From NCBI GenBank assembly GCA_041905795.1, contig JAYRKL010000015.1, forward strand, positions 1 to 64,000: 64,000 nucleotides of DNA, given 5' to 3'. Position numbers and translations under genes: made by a program. Each line of letters starts with the position of its first letter. The stretch's first letter is position 1. Positions 34,381 to 42,736 of this stretch are shown one piece after another. The stretch comes from SHVO01 sp041905795. Lineage in GTDB: Bacteria > Pseudomonadota > Alphaproteobacteria > Rhodospirillales > Rhodospirillaceae. The notes beneath the pieces are model-generated. The model did not search any database. It was not told where the DNA came from and saw only the letters and a program-made list of their open reading frames with translations.

Positions 34381-35739
34381 ATGCGTGCGTTTCGTGGCGG
34401 TGCCGTTGTGGCGGCGGCGCTTTGTGTCGGTGCGGCGGCCGCGCCCAAAGGTCCGGTCGAGGACTATATGCGCGAAGCCACGCCGCCCGGGTTCCTGGTG
34501 GCGACCACGGAGGTGGACGGCGCGGTCTACACCGATGCCGCCGGGCATCCGCTTTATACTTGGCCGCAGAAAGGCCAGATCGCCGGCCAGGTCGGCGAAC
34601 AGGCCGGCAAGCCCACCTGCGACAACACCAAGCAGCAGAAGACCACCGGCTTCATGGCGCCTTATCCGGGCGGCCTGGAATTGCCGGACGTCGCCACCCG
34701 TCCGACCTGCGCCGAAAGCTGGCCGCCGGTCTATGCCGCCGACGACGCCAAGCCCATCGGCAAGTGGTCCATCGTCACGCGCCCCGACGGCAGGAAACAG
34801 TGGGCCTACGGCGGCTATGCGCTCTACACCTCGGTGCTCGATACCGACGCCGGCTTCCCCGCCGCCAGCGGCGCCTTGCGCGCCAAGGGCGCTTCGGGCG
34901 GCGCGCGCGAACCCATCGGCCCCGACGCCGATGTTCCGGCGCAGTTCACCGTCACATCCACCCGCACCGGGCGCCTGCTCAGCCTGATCACCGGGCCTTC
35001 GGTCTATACCTACGACCGGGACGGCGCCAACAAGTCCAACTGCGACGCCGTGTGCGAGCAGTCGTGGGAACCGGTGCTGGCGGCCAACACCGCGCCCACC
35101 GCCCGCGGCGACTGGACCATCTTCGAGCGTTCGCCCGGCATCAAGCAGTGGGCGTTCCGCAAGAAACCGCTCTACACCCGGATCGGCGAGGAACGCCCCC
35201 ACAGCTTCGACGGCAGCGACATTCCCGGCTGGCACAATGTCTATACCCAGCCCGCGCCCACCCCGCCCAAGGGCTTCACCTTCCAGGACACGCCGCGCGG
35301 CCAGGTGCTGGCGGACGCAAAAGGCCGGACGCTCTATATCTACAACTGCATCGAGGATTCCTTCGACCAGGGCGTCTGCGATCACCCCAAGACCACCCAG
35401 GTCTATCGCTGGGCGGTGTGCGGCGGCGGCGACCCCGCCAAATGCGTCGAGAACTTCCCCTATGTGATCGCCGACAAGAACGCCCGCAGCGACTCCCGCA
35501 TCTGGAGCATCGTCTGGATCGATCCCAAGACCGGCAAATACGCCGCCCCCAACCGGGCCGGCGACACCCCGGCCGGCGCCCTCCGGGTGTGGGCTTACCG
35601 CGACCGTCCCATCTACACCTTCGTCCGCGACCAGAAGCCCGGCGACGCCATCGCCGACTCATGGGGTGAAGGCAATGGCTGGCGCAACGGCTATCACGCC
35701 ATCTGGGTGCGCGACCAGTACAGCAGCTACAACGAATAA
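34381..35739 (+). CDS. Secreted protein with three COG4315 (Yx[FWY]xxD) domains, first locus
   Basis: The product is 452 aa with a signal peptide ending near residue 20. Three copies of a domain are visible: HPLYTWPQKG...AESWPPVYA (about 55-155), PSVYTYDRDGANKSNCDAVCEQSWEPVLA (about 200-300) and RTLYIYNCIEDSF...ENFPYVIA (about 310-445). The Y-T-[YW]-x-x-D, Cys-x(3)-Cys and Trp-Pro-Pro signature is that of COG4315-type predicted lipoproteins, of unknown function. It is followed by a secreted partner gene, 31 bp away. A paralogous gene lies at 48297. The start follows GGGAGAGG. Confidence 0.8.
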   Translation: MRAFRGGAVVAAALCVGAAAAPKGPVEDYMREATPPGFLVATTEVDGAVYTDAAGHPLYTWPQKGQIAGQVGEQAGKPTCDNTKQQKTTGFMAPYPGGLELPDVATRPTCAESWPPVYAADDAKPIGKWSIVTRPDGRKQWAYGGYALYTSVLDTDAGFPAASGALRAKGASGGAREPIGPDADVPAQFTVTSTRTGRLLSLITGPSVYTYDRDGANKSNCDAVCEQSWEPVLAANTAPTARGDWTIFERSPGIKQWAFRKKPLYTRIGEERPHSFDGSDIPGWHNVYTQPAPTPPKGFTFQDTPRGQVLADAKGRTLYIYNCIEDSFDQGVCDHPKTTQVYRWAVCGGGDPAKCVENFPYVIADKNARSDSRIWSIVWIDPKTGKYAAPNRAGDTPAGALRVWAYRDRPIYTFVRDQKPGDAIADSWGEGNGWRNGYHAIWVRDQYSSYNE

Positions 35740-35770
35740 GCCCTCTTAAAGACCAATAAGGAGCCTCACG

Positions 35771-36946
35771 ATGAAACAGGTTTTCTCAGCGCGCCGCGCG
35801 ACCCTTCTCGCCGCGGGCCTCGTCATGAGCCCGGCGATGTCCGGGGGCGCCGCCCAGGCCGCGAGTTCCGAAGGCATCGCGCTGCAGAACCGCACCATCG
35901 GCTACGTCATGACCGCCGAGAACCGCGCGATCTATGAAACCCACGACGCCAAAGCCGAGTGCCCCGACGGCTTCAACGACGGACCCCGCGAGAACTTCAA
36001 GATCCTGTTCCCGGACGAGACCAAGCGCACCGTGGTGGGCACCCAGCTGGCCCGCGAGGCCGACGTGTGGTGGCCGACCGCCAAGCCCGAGTCCCTGGCC
36101 TTCCATGAGATCAAGGGCCATACCGGTCTCGGCCTGAACCTCGACGGCAAAGCCGGTCCCAACGACTTCACCAGCCCCGACGGCGACGTCAAGGGCATCG
36201 ACAACCAGCTCTACCGGGCGATCGGCTGCATCAGGAATTATCGCGAGGAAGGCGAGACCTCGATCCTGACCCCGCAGTGGCGCTCGCGCTATGTCTACAA
36301 CGCCTTCGTCATCGAGCTGACCGACGTCGACAGCCTCGCCAACGACGACGACGTGACCGTGACCACCTACCGCGGCCTCGACAAGCTGATCTCCGACGCC
36401 ACCGGCAACAGCTATCTGCCGGGCGGCACCCAGACCGCCGACATGCGCTGGGGCAAGCCGTTCATCCAGAAGTTCAAGGGCAAGATCAAGGACGGCACCT
36501 TGACCACCGACGCCAAGGACCTGCTGATCCCCTCGGCCTCGATCTATCAGCCGCGCGACGGCGCGCCGGACATCTTCTGGCACGACCTGCGCTTTGAACT
36601 GGCGCTGGGCCTCGATAACGCCCAGGGCTACATGGGCGGATATGTCGACATCGACAGCTGGTACACCCACTCCAACAAGACCCGCGACACCGCCCACCAG
36701 GCGTACGGCAACACCTCCAGCGGCTCCATGTACAAGGCCCTGAAGCGCCTGGCGGACGCCTACCCGGACAAGGACGGCCACAACACCGCCATCTCCGGCG
36801 CCATGAACGTGCGCTTCACCCAGGTATTCGTGAAGCATCCGGATGCCCAGGTGGCGGAAGGCCACCAGAACATAAAGCTGGCGGAAGGCCACCAAGAGAA
36901 AAAGCTGGCGGGCGTTGCCGCGGCCGGCCGCGACGCCCACGAATAG
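35771..36946 (+). CDS. Secreted protein of unrecognised family, COG4315 partner, first locus
   Basis: The product is 391 aa with a signal peptide to about residue 30. The family is not recognised. It shares with the gene at 49676 the segments IGYV (near 45), a Cys-Pro before a GPRE box, GLNLDGK(A/V)GP(N/K)DFTSP, IDN(Q/A)(L/F)YR, ELTDVDSL and AYPDK(D/N)G. The C-terminus has a tandem 9-residue repeat (AEGHQNIKL/AEGHQEKKL) from a 27-bp duplication. It is exported and encoded 31 bp after the COG4315 gene, so the two probably act together in the periplasm or outer membrane. Confidence 0.75.
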   Translation: MKQVFSARRATLLAAGLVMSPAMSGGAAQAASSEGIALQNRTIGYVMTAENRAIYETHDAKAECPDGFNDGPRENFKILFPDETKRTVVGTQLAREADVWWPTAKPESLAFHEIKGHTGLGLNLDGKAGPNDFTSPDGDVKGIDNQLYRAIGCIRNYREEGETSILTPQWRSRYVYNAFVIELTDVDSLANDDDVTVTTYRGLDKLISDATGNSYLPGGTQTADMRWGKPFIQKFKGKIKDGTLTTDAKDLLIPSASIYQPRDGAPDIFWHDLRFELALGLDNAQGYMGGYVDIDSWYTHSNKTRDTAHQAYGNTSSGSMYKALKRLADAYPDKDGHNTAISGAMNVRFTQVFVKHPDAQVAEGHQNIKLAEGHQEKKLAGVAAAGRDAHE

Positions 36947-36967
36947 CGTTACATTTCAGTACCGCCC

Positions 36968-37008
36968 AGAGCGGGAGCCGCGACCTGCGGCTCCCGCTCT
37001 GTTATTTT
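36968..37008 (+). terminator. Intrinsic terminator after the secreted pair
   Basis: A perfect 13-bp stem (36968-36980 with 36988-37000) has a seven-base loop and a following GTTATTTT. It ends the first COG4315 pair 21 bp after the stop codon. Confidence 0.9.
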
Positions 37009-37045
37009 GGGCCGCGCCTCATCGCATCGCTTTGGGAATCCGGCC

Positions 37046-37987
37046 ATGGACGAATTGAAGCCCCTCCTCGCAGAAGCGCAGGCTTTGGAGGCGCGCGGCA
37101 ATTGGATGGGAGCGACGGGACGGCGGAGTGCCACGCTCAACCGTATGCTGGGCCGGGAACCGGAAGAAGCCACGCCTCGCGCGCCCGAAGCCGGCAACGA
37201 CCTCGAGGAGTTGGGCGAACGCCATAAGCCCAGCAAGCGCAACCACGACTACCTGCACCACTATTGGCGGCATTTCCGCCACCTGCGGCATAGTGCGCGC
37301 AAGGTGCTGGAGATCGGCCTGCAGACGCCGCGCTCCATCAACATGTGGGAAGAGTTCTTCCCCAACGCCACCATCTTCGGGATCGACATCGACCCCGCCT
37401 GCGCGGCTTTTGCCGGCGGACGCAAGAAAGTATTCATCGGCGATCAGATGGACGAGCAGTTCCTGCTGGAGATCGTGCGCGAGATCGGCGGCGACCTCGA
37501 CATCGTCATCGATGACGGCCTGCACACGCCTTACAGCATGCTGCGCAGTTTCAGCTACCTGTACCCGGCGCTGCACAGCCATGGCCTCTACGTGATCGAG
37601 GACATCCTCAACCAGCCGGAGATCATCGGGTTCCTGCGCATGCTGATGGATTGCGTCAATTACGTGCCGCCGGACTTCGACAGCCGGACCTGGCCATCAC
37701 TGATTTCGCTCGGGTCCGCCGCGCCGTGGCTGGCGCGCAATACCGTCAGCGTCGCCCTGCACCGCTATATCGCGTTCATCGAGCGCGGCTTCAATCCGCG
37801 CGACAACCGGTTCCTCGTGACGCCCGAGCAATACGCGCAGTCCATGGTGGAAAAGCGCGAGGTCGTCGCCGCCGCGGCCGCTGCACTCGCGCAGGAAGGG
37901 CTGGCGCCAAGCCGCGAGCATCTGGTGGCTAAGCTGGGCCTCAGGTTCGCCCACCACATCGACCGCTATCTGCAAAACCCTTCGTAG
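37046..37987 (+). CDS. Class I SAM-dependent methyltransferase, MycE-like
   Basis: The product is 313 aa. The Rossmann motif VLEIGLQTPRSINMWEEFFPNATIFGIDIDP (about 88-118) and DLDIVIDDGLHTPY, then GLYVIEDILNQ are typical of macrocin O-methyltransferase/cephalosporin-hydroxylase-like domains, which act on sugars or small metabolites. The start is an ATG at 37046; the frame opens at TTG 37007 but the ATG is preferred. Convergent with the aqpS gene. The acceptor is unknown. Confidence 0.75.
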   Translation: MDELKPLLAEAQALEARGNWMGATGRRSATLNRMLGREPEEATPRAPEAGNDLEELGERHKPSKRNHDYLHHYWRHFRHLRHSARKVLEIGLQTPRSINMWEEFFPNATIFGIDIDPACAAFAGGRKKVFIGDQMDEQFLLEIVREIGGDLDIVIDDGLHTPYSMLRSFSYLYPALHSHGLYVIEDILNQPEIIGFLRMLMDCVNYVPPDFDSRTWPSLISLGSAAPWLARNTVSVALHRYIAFIERGFNPRDNRFLVTPEQYAQSMVEKREVVAAAAAALAQEGLAPSREHLVAKLGLRFAHHIDRYLQNPS

Positions 37988-37998
37988 CCGCGGTTTCT

Positions 37999-38655
37999 CT
38001 ACGCGATGTTCCGGCGCGGAACCCGGAACACATGCGCCAGAATGACGGCCGAGAGAACCTGCGCGGCGATGAACGGCACGGCGTCGGCGGGCCGGATGCC
38101 TGCGAAGGTATCGGTCAGGGTGCGCGCCAGCGTGACCGCAGGGTTGGCGAAGGACGTCGACGCCGTGAACCAATAGGCGCCGCCGATATAGGCCGCCACC
38201 GCCGCCGCGGCCGTAGCGGCGGTATAGGGTCTGCATCCCCAGACCACGCCCAGAAGACCGCCGGTCGCGATCACCTCCGCCAGCCACTGGCCGGGGCCGC
38301 TGCGGACGTGGGTGGAAATTTGCACAAGCGGCAGTTCGAACATGGCGTGGCTAAGGACGGTCCCGGCCACCGCGCCCGCAACCTGAGCGGCGGCGTAAGC
38401 CGGCAGAGCCTTCCACGTCAATCCGCCGGTGAGTACGGCCGCCAGACTCACAGCGGGATTCATATGGGCGCCCGAGAGCGGCGCGAACACCAGGATCAGC
38501 ACGAACAACGCCGCGGCGGTCGCGAGCGCATTGGCGAGGAGCGCGAGCCCGACGTTGCCGCCGCACAGGCGCTCGGCGGCGATGCCGGACCCGACCACCG
38601 CGATCAGCAGGAAGGCCGTGGCGGTGAATTCCGCGAGGATTGTTTTCGGGGTCAT
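37999..38655 (-). CDS. aqpS: Arsenic-linked aquaglyceroporin (MIP family)
   Basis: The product is 218 aa with about six membrane helices. Two NPA motifs are seen: AHMNPAVSLA and SFANPAVTLA, the second in the second half. It is the final gene of the ars operon and overlaps arsC by four bases (ATGA). AqpS-type channels pass arsenite out of the cell after ArsC reduces arsenate, replacing an ArsB pump. Lack of an arsB gene here supports that role. Confidence 0.88.
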   Translation of the reverse strand: MTPKTILAEFTATAFLLIAVVGSGIAAERLCGGNVGLALLANALATAAALFVLILVFAPLSGAHMNPAVSLAAVLTGGLTWKALPAYAAAQVAGAVAGTVLSHAMFELPLVQISTHVRSGPGQWLAEVIATGGLLGVVWGCRPYTAATAAAAVAAYIGGAYWFTASTSFANPAVTLARTLTDTFAGIRPADAVPFIAAQVLSAVILAHVFRVPRRNIA

Positions 38656-39068
38656 CGGATCAGGAACTGCCGGATGCGCTCTTCCAACAGACGTGCGGTG
38701 TCGCGGAACGCCGGCATCTGCCCTGCCGCCGGATCCGGCAACCCCCAATGCGCCGTGATCGGATGGCCCGGCCACACCGGGCACATCTCGCCCGCCGCCT
38801 GGTCGCAAACGGTGATGATGAAATCCATGCGCGGCGCATCTTTGCCCGCGAATTCGTCCCAGCTCTTGCTGCGCAGGCCCGCCGTCGGCAGGCCCATCTC
38901 TTGTAGCACCTGCAACGACAGCGGATGCACCGCGCCTTTGGGGAAACTCCCCGCGCTATACCCCTTGAACCGCCCTTGGCCCAGATGGTCGAGCAAGGCT
39001 TCGCCCAGAATGCTGCGCGCCGAGTTCCCGGTGCACAGGAACAGCACATTCCGAATTGAGTCAGGCAT
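38652..39068 (-). CDS. arsC: Arsenate reductase (LMW-PTP/thioredoxin type)
   Basis: The product is 138 aa. The N-terminal VLFLCTGNSARS is the CX5R loop with nucleophile Cys12. Further Cys in FIITVCDQAAGEMCPVWPG match the thioredoxin-coupled reductase type. It reduces arsenate to arsenite in the cytosol. Its start overlaps the end of arsR by eight bases, and its stop overlaps aqpS. Confidence 0.93.
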   Translation of the reverse strand: MPDSIRNVLFLCTGNSARSILGEALLDHLGQGRFKGYSAGSFPKGAVHPLSLQVLQEMGLPTAGLRSKSWDEFAGKDAPRMDFIITVCDQAAGEMCPVWPGHPITAHWGLPDPAAGQMPAFRDTARLLEERIRQFLIR

Positions 39069-39411
39069 TGCCGGCTTTCACGCGCTTGGGCTTGGCGGCT
39101 TTTGGCTTGCACACCGGGGCGCAACTCTGTCCGCCGCAGCAGTTCTCGGTGAGATAGGCCACTAGGCCGTTCATGCAGTCGAAGTCGGCGGTCTGGATCA
39201 GGCGGCGCCCGTCGCGCCGCGCCGCCACGAGCCCTGCGTGTTTCAACTGCGATAGATGAAATGACAACGTGGCGCCCGGCATCCCCAGCCTGGCGCCGAT
39301 TTCGCCCACGGTCAGGCCGGCGGGGCCCGTGGTCACCAGCAGGCGGTAAATCTCCAGCCGCCCTTCGTGGGCGAGGGCCGCCAGTGCGGCGACGGCGATA
39401 AATGATTCCAT
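39061..39411 (-). CDS. arsR: ArsR arsenite-responsive repressor
   Basis: The product is 116 aa. The winged helix reads ALAHEGRLEIYRLLVTTGPAGLTVGEIGARLGMPGATLSFHLSQLKHAGLVAARRDGRRLIQT. The C-terminal cysteines at 91, 92, 97 and 101 (NCCGGQSCAPVC) should bind arsenite. The operator overlaps its start codon. It is the first gene of the arsR-arsC-aqpS operon, read leftwards. The start is the ATG at 39411; the upstream open frame lacks homology. Confidence 0.9.
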   Translation of the reverse strand: MESFIAVAALAALAHEGRLEIYRLLVTTGPAGLTVGEIGARLGMPGATLSFHLSQLKHAGLVAARRDGRRLIQTADFDCMNGLVAYLTENCCGGQSCAPVCKPKAAKPKRVKAGNA

Positions 39412-39433
39412 ATTTCTGGAATAATAGAAATAT
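39410..39433. promoter_or_regulatory. ArsR operator
   Basis: A perfect 8-bp inverted repeat ATATTTCT-N8-AGAAATAT spans the arsR start codon. It should let ArsR block its own transcription. Confidence 0.75.
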
Positions 39434-39499
39434 AAGGGCGAGTCAACGGCCGGGCCGGCTTGGGCTAGACTTGGGCCTTCATCCGAGGGGGAGCTTCCC

Positions 39500-41251
39500 G
39501 TGCGCGCCATCGCAGCCCGCTTGTTCGTCACGACTCTGTTCGCCGCCGCCTTCGCCCTGCCCGCGAGCGCGGCTGAAGCGGTCAACCCCGAAGCCCCCAC
39601 CGGGCGCGGCGCGCTTATCGGCGGCACCACCACGTCCTACATGGTGGCGGCGGCCACCTCCTCCGCGGCCGAGGCCGGCGCCGCGATCATCAAGGCCGGC
39701 GGCAACGCGGTGGACGCGGCGGTGGCGGTGGAACTGGTGCTGTCCATGACCGAGCCGCAGTCCTCGGGCGTCGGCGGCGGCAGCTTCATGCTGTTCTGGG
39801 ACCAGGCCGGCAGGCGGATGCATATGTACGACGGCCGCGAGAAGGCGCCGGCGGCGGCCGTCGAGAAGCGCTTCTTCCGTCCCGACGGCGCGCTCATGGG
39901 CCGCATCGAAGCCATCGTTGGTGGAAAATCAGTGGGCGTGCCCGGCGTCATGCGCATGCTGGAACTGGCCCACCAGAAGAACGGCAAGCTGCCCTGGGCG
40001 GCGCTGTTCGAGCCCGCCATCAAGATCGCCGACGAAGGTTTCCCCATGGGCGCGCGGCTCAACGCCCTGCTGGCCAACGACAAATACCTGCCGCTGTGGG
40101 AGCCCACCAGGTCGTTCTTCTACACCGCCGACGGCAAGGCCAAACCCGTCGGCACGCTCATGAAGAACCCGGAGTTCGCCGTCGTCCTGCGCCGCATGGC
40201 CAAGGAAGGCACCAAGGCCCTCTACACCGGTTCGATCGCCGCCGACGTGGTCAAGACCGTGACCACCGCCGCGCGCAACGCCAGCGACATGACCGTCGCC
40301 GACATGGCCGCCTATGAGGCCAAGGAGCGCGAGCCCATCTGCGGCAAGTACCGCGACAAAAAGGTCTGCACCATCTCGCCGCCGTCCTCCGGCGGCATCA
40401 GCGTGCTGCAAACCTTGGGCATGCTGGAGCGCTTCGACATGGCGGCGATGGGCCCGCAATCGGTCGCGGCCTACAACGCCATCGCCGAGGCGGGCCGTTT
40501 GGCCCTCGCCGACCGCGCCATGTATGTGGCCGATCCCGACTTCTTCCCGACGCCGGTGACCGACCTGATCGCGCCCGCCTATATCGCCGCACGTTCCAAG
40601 CTGCTGGACCCCAAGGCCCGCATGAAGGACGCGCCCGCCGGCCAGCTGCCGATGCGCAAGGCCCTGAATCTTTATGCCGCCGAAAGCCCCGAGATCCCCG
40701 CGACCACGCATTTCTCCATCGTCGACAAACAGGGCAACGCGGTCGCCATGACCGCCACCATCGAGAGCGGCTTCGGCTCCAAATTGATGAGCAACGGTTT
40801 CATGCTCAACAACGAGCTGACCGATTTCTCCTATGACGACATCGCCGAGGGGCGCACCGTGGCCAACCGCGTGCAGGGCGGGAAGCGCCCGCGCAGCGCC
40901 ATGTCGCCGACCCTGATCTTCGACAAGGACGGCAAGCTGGAGATCGTCATCGGTTCGCCGGGCGGTCCCGCCATCCCCGCCTATGTGGCCAAGACCATCG
41001 TCGCGCTGGTGGACTGGAAGCTCACGCCGGCGCAAGCCGTGGGCACCGCCAATATCGTGCCGACGGACAAGGTCCTGAACCTGGAGGAAGGCACTTTCCT
41101 GGAAAAACAGGCCGCCGCCTTCAAGGCGCTCGGACATGAGGTCCGCGTCGATGGGTCGGGGAGCGGCCTGCACGCCATCCGCATCATGGCCAATGGCACC
41201 CTCATGGGCGGGGCCGACCCCCGCCGCGAGGGCGCCGTGAAAGGTGAATAG
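39500..41251 (+). CDS. ggt: Gamma-glutamyltransferase
   Basis: The 583-aa periplasmic Ntn-hydrolase has a signal peptide to about residue 25 and a GTG start after GAGGGGGAG. The self-cleavage and catalytic residue is Thr402 in PATTHFSIVDKQGNAVAMT. SSGVGGGSFMLFW and GSPGGPAIPAYV also match GGT. It should cleave gamma-glutamyl bonds, for example glutathione, and move the glutamyl group to an acceptor. The SulP gene follows nine bases later. Confidence 0.93.
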   Translation: MRAIAARLFVTTLFAAAFALPASAAEAVNPEAPTGRGALIGGTTTSYMVAAATSSAAEAGAAIIKAGGNAVDAAVAVELVLSMTEPQSSGVGGGSFMLFWDQAGRRMHMYDGREKAPAAAVEKRFFRPDGALMGRIEAIVGGKSVGVPGVMRMLELAHQKNGKLPWAALFEPAIKIADEGFPMGARLNALLANDKYLPLWEPTRSFFYTADGKAKPVGTLMKNPEFAVVLRRMAKEGTKALYTGSIAADVVKTVTTAARNASDMTVADMAAYEAKEREPICGKYRDKKVCTISPPSSGGISVLQTLGMLERFDMAAMGPQSVAAYNAIAEAGRLALADRAMYVADPDFFPTPVTDLIAPAYIAARSKLLDPKARMKDAPAGQLPMRKALNLYAAESPEIPATTHFSIVDKQGNAVAMTATIESGFGSKLMSNGFMLNNELTDFSYDDIAEGRTVANRVQGGKRPRSAMSPTLIFDKDGKLEIVIGSPGGPAIPAYVAKTIVALVDWKLTPAQAVGTANIVPTDKVLNLEEGTFLEKQAAAFKALGHEVRVDGSGSGLHAIRIMANGTLMGGADPRREGAVKGE

Positions 41252-41259
41252 GCTGCTTC

Positions 41260-42537
41260 ATGCCCGACGGTACCGCCACACGCCATCTTTACCGGCCCAA
41301 ACTCTTCACCACCTTCAAGGAGGGCTATGACGCGGGTCTGCTGCGGCGCGACGCCCTGGCCGGCCTCACCGTCGCCATTGTCGCCCTGCCGCTGTCGATG
41401 GCCATCGCCGTCGCCTCCGGGGTGTCGCCGGAACGCGGGCTTTATGCCGCGATCATCGGCGGCGCGGTCGTGTCGGCCCTGGGCGGCAGCCGCTACCAGA
41501 TCGGCGGCCCCGCCGGCGCGTTCATTGTCCTGGTCGCGGCGACGACCGCCAAGTTCGGCGTCGACGGCCTGCTGCTGACGGTCCTGCTGTCCGGCGCGAT
41601 GCTCATGGTGCTGGGGCTGCTCCGCATCGGCATGCTGATCCGGCACATCCCGCACCCGGTCACGGTCGGGTTCACCTGCGGCATCGCCATCACCATCCTG
41701 GCGAGCCAGATCCGGGACCTCCTGGGCCTGACCCTGCCCGGCGCCGAACCCGGACCGCTTCTGCCCAAGCTTGCCGCGCTGGCCGGCGCCGCCGGAACCA
41801 CTGTTCCGGCCGCGGCCGTCATCGGCCTCGGCACCGCCGCGGTGATCTTCGTCCTCAGGCGCATCCGGCCTTCCTGGCCCGGCATGCTGATCGCGGTGAC
41901 CGGCGCCGGCGCAGCGGCGGCGCTGCTGCATTTGCCGGTCGACACCATCGGCACGCGGTTCGGGGCGCTGCCGCACGGGCTGCCGGCGCCGCGGCTTCCG
42001 GCCTTCGACCGCGAACTTCTCCTCCAGGTGCTGCCCGCGGCCCTGTCCTTCACGCTTCTCGGCGGGGTGGAGAGCTTGCTGTCGGCCAAGGTCGCCGACG
42101 GAATGACCGGGCGCAAGCATCGCTCCAACATGGAACTGGTGGCGCAAGGCTTCGCCAATATCGCCTCGGCCTTGTTCGGCGGCATCAGCGTCACCGGCAC
42201 CATCGCGCGCACCGCGACCAATGTCCGCGCCGGCGCCAGCAGCCCGGTTTCGGGCGTGATGCACGCCGCCTTCCTGCTGGCGTTCCTTCTGGTCGCGGCC
42301 CCGCTGGCCGCGTTCGCGCCGCTGTCGGCGCTCGCCGGCGTGCTGGTGGTGGTGTGCTGGAACATGGCCGAGAAGGCGGAATTCATCCGCCTGCTGGGAG
42401 AGTGGCGCAGCGCCTGCGTCCTGCTCGCCACCTTCGTGCTGACGATTGTCGAGGACCTCACCACAGGCATCATCGCCGGCTGCGCCCTGGCCGCGGTGCT
42501 GGCGGCCGCGGGATACAAGGTGGCGAGCGAGGACTGA
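41260..42537 (+). CDS. SulP-family transporter lacking a STAS domain
   Basis: The product is 425 aa with about 10-12 membrane helices. The conserved N-terminal DALAGLTVAIVALPLSMAIA and the GPAGAFIVLVA and FGGISVTGTIARTATN regions are characteristic of SulP/SLC26 carriers. Typical SulP proteins end with a cytoplasmic STAS domain; this one stops after the last helix (GYKVASED). It probably moves sulfate, bicarbonate or another anion. It is nine bases downstream of ggt, so it is likely co-transcribed. Confidence 0.88.
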   Translation: MPDGTATRHLYRPKLFTTFKEGYDAGLLRRDALAGLTVAIVALPLSMAIAVASGVSPERGLYAAIIGGAVVSALGGSRYQIGGPAGAFIVLVAATTAKFGVDGLLLTVLLSGAMLMVLGLLRIGMLIRHIPHPVTVGFTCGIAITILASQIRDLLGLTLPGAEPGPLLPKLAALAGAAGTTVPAAAVIGLGTAAVIFVLRRIRPSWPGMLIAVTGAGAAAALLHLPVDTIGTRFGALPHGLPAPRLPAFDRELLLQVLPAALSFTLLGGVESLLSAKVADGMTGRKHRSNMELVAQGFANIASALFGGISVTGTIARTATNVRAGASSPVSGVMHAAFLLAFLLVAAPLAAFAPLSALAGVLVVVCWNMAEKAEFIRLLGEWRSACVLLATFVLTIVEDLTTGIIAGCALAAVLAAAGYKVASED

Positions 42538-42736
42538 CCGGCGTCCTGAAACGCAGCCTCCCGAAGGCCGTCAGATTGATGGCTGGTTGAGCGGCAGGCT
42601 GCTGACACATCTATTCAGCGGGTACGCACCAATGCCAGCGACGCGAGGACATAAATTGGCGCGGGCAACGGGGCGTGCGGCATGCGGTTGCGCACGGCGC
42701 GAGAACAGTCGCGCGGCCATTCCCCGAAAGCCTCAC

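Noticed and set aside
42538..42736. Remnant STAS domain after the SulP gene
   Set aside because: The three forward frames show no STAS-like motif; stops are frequent.
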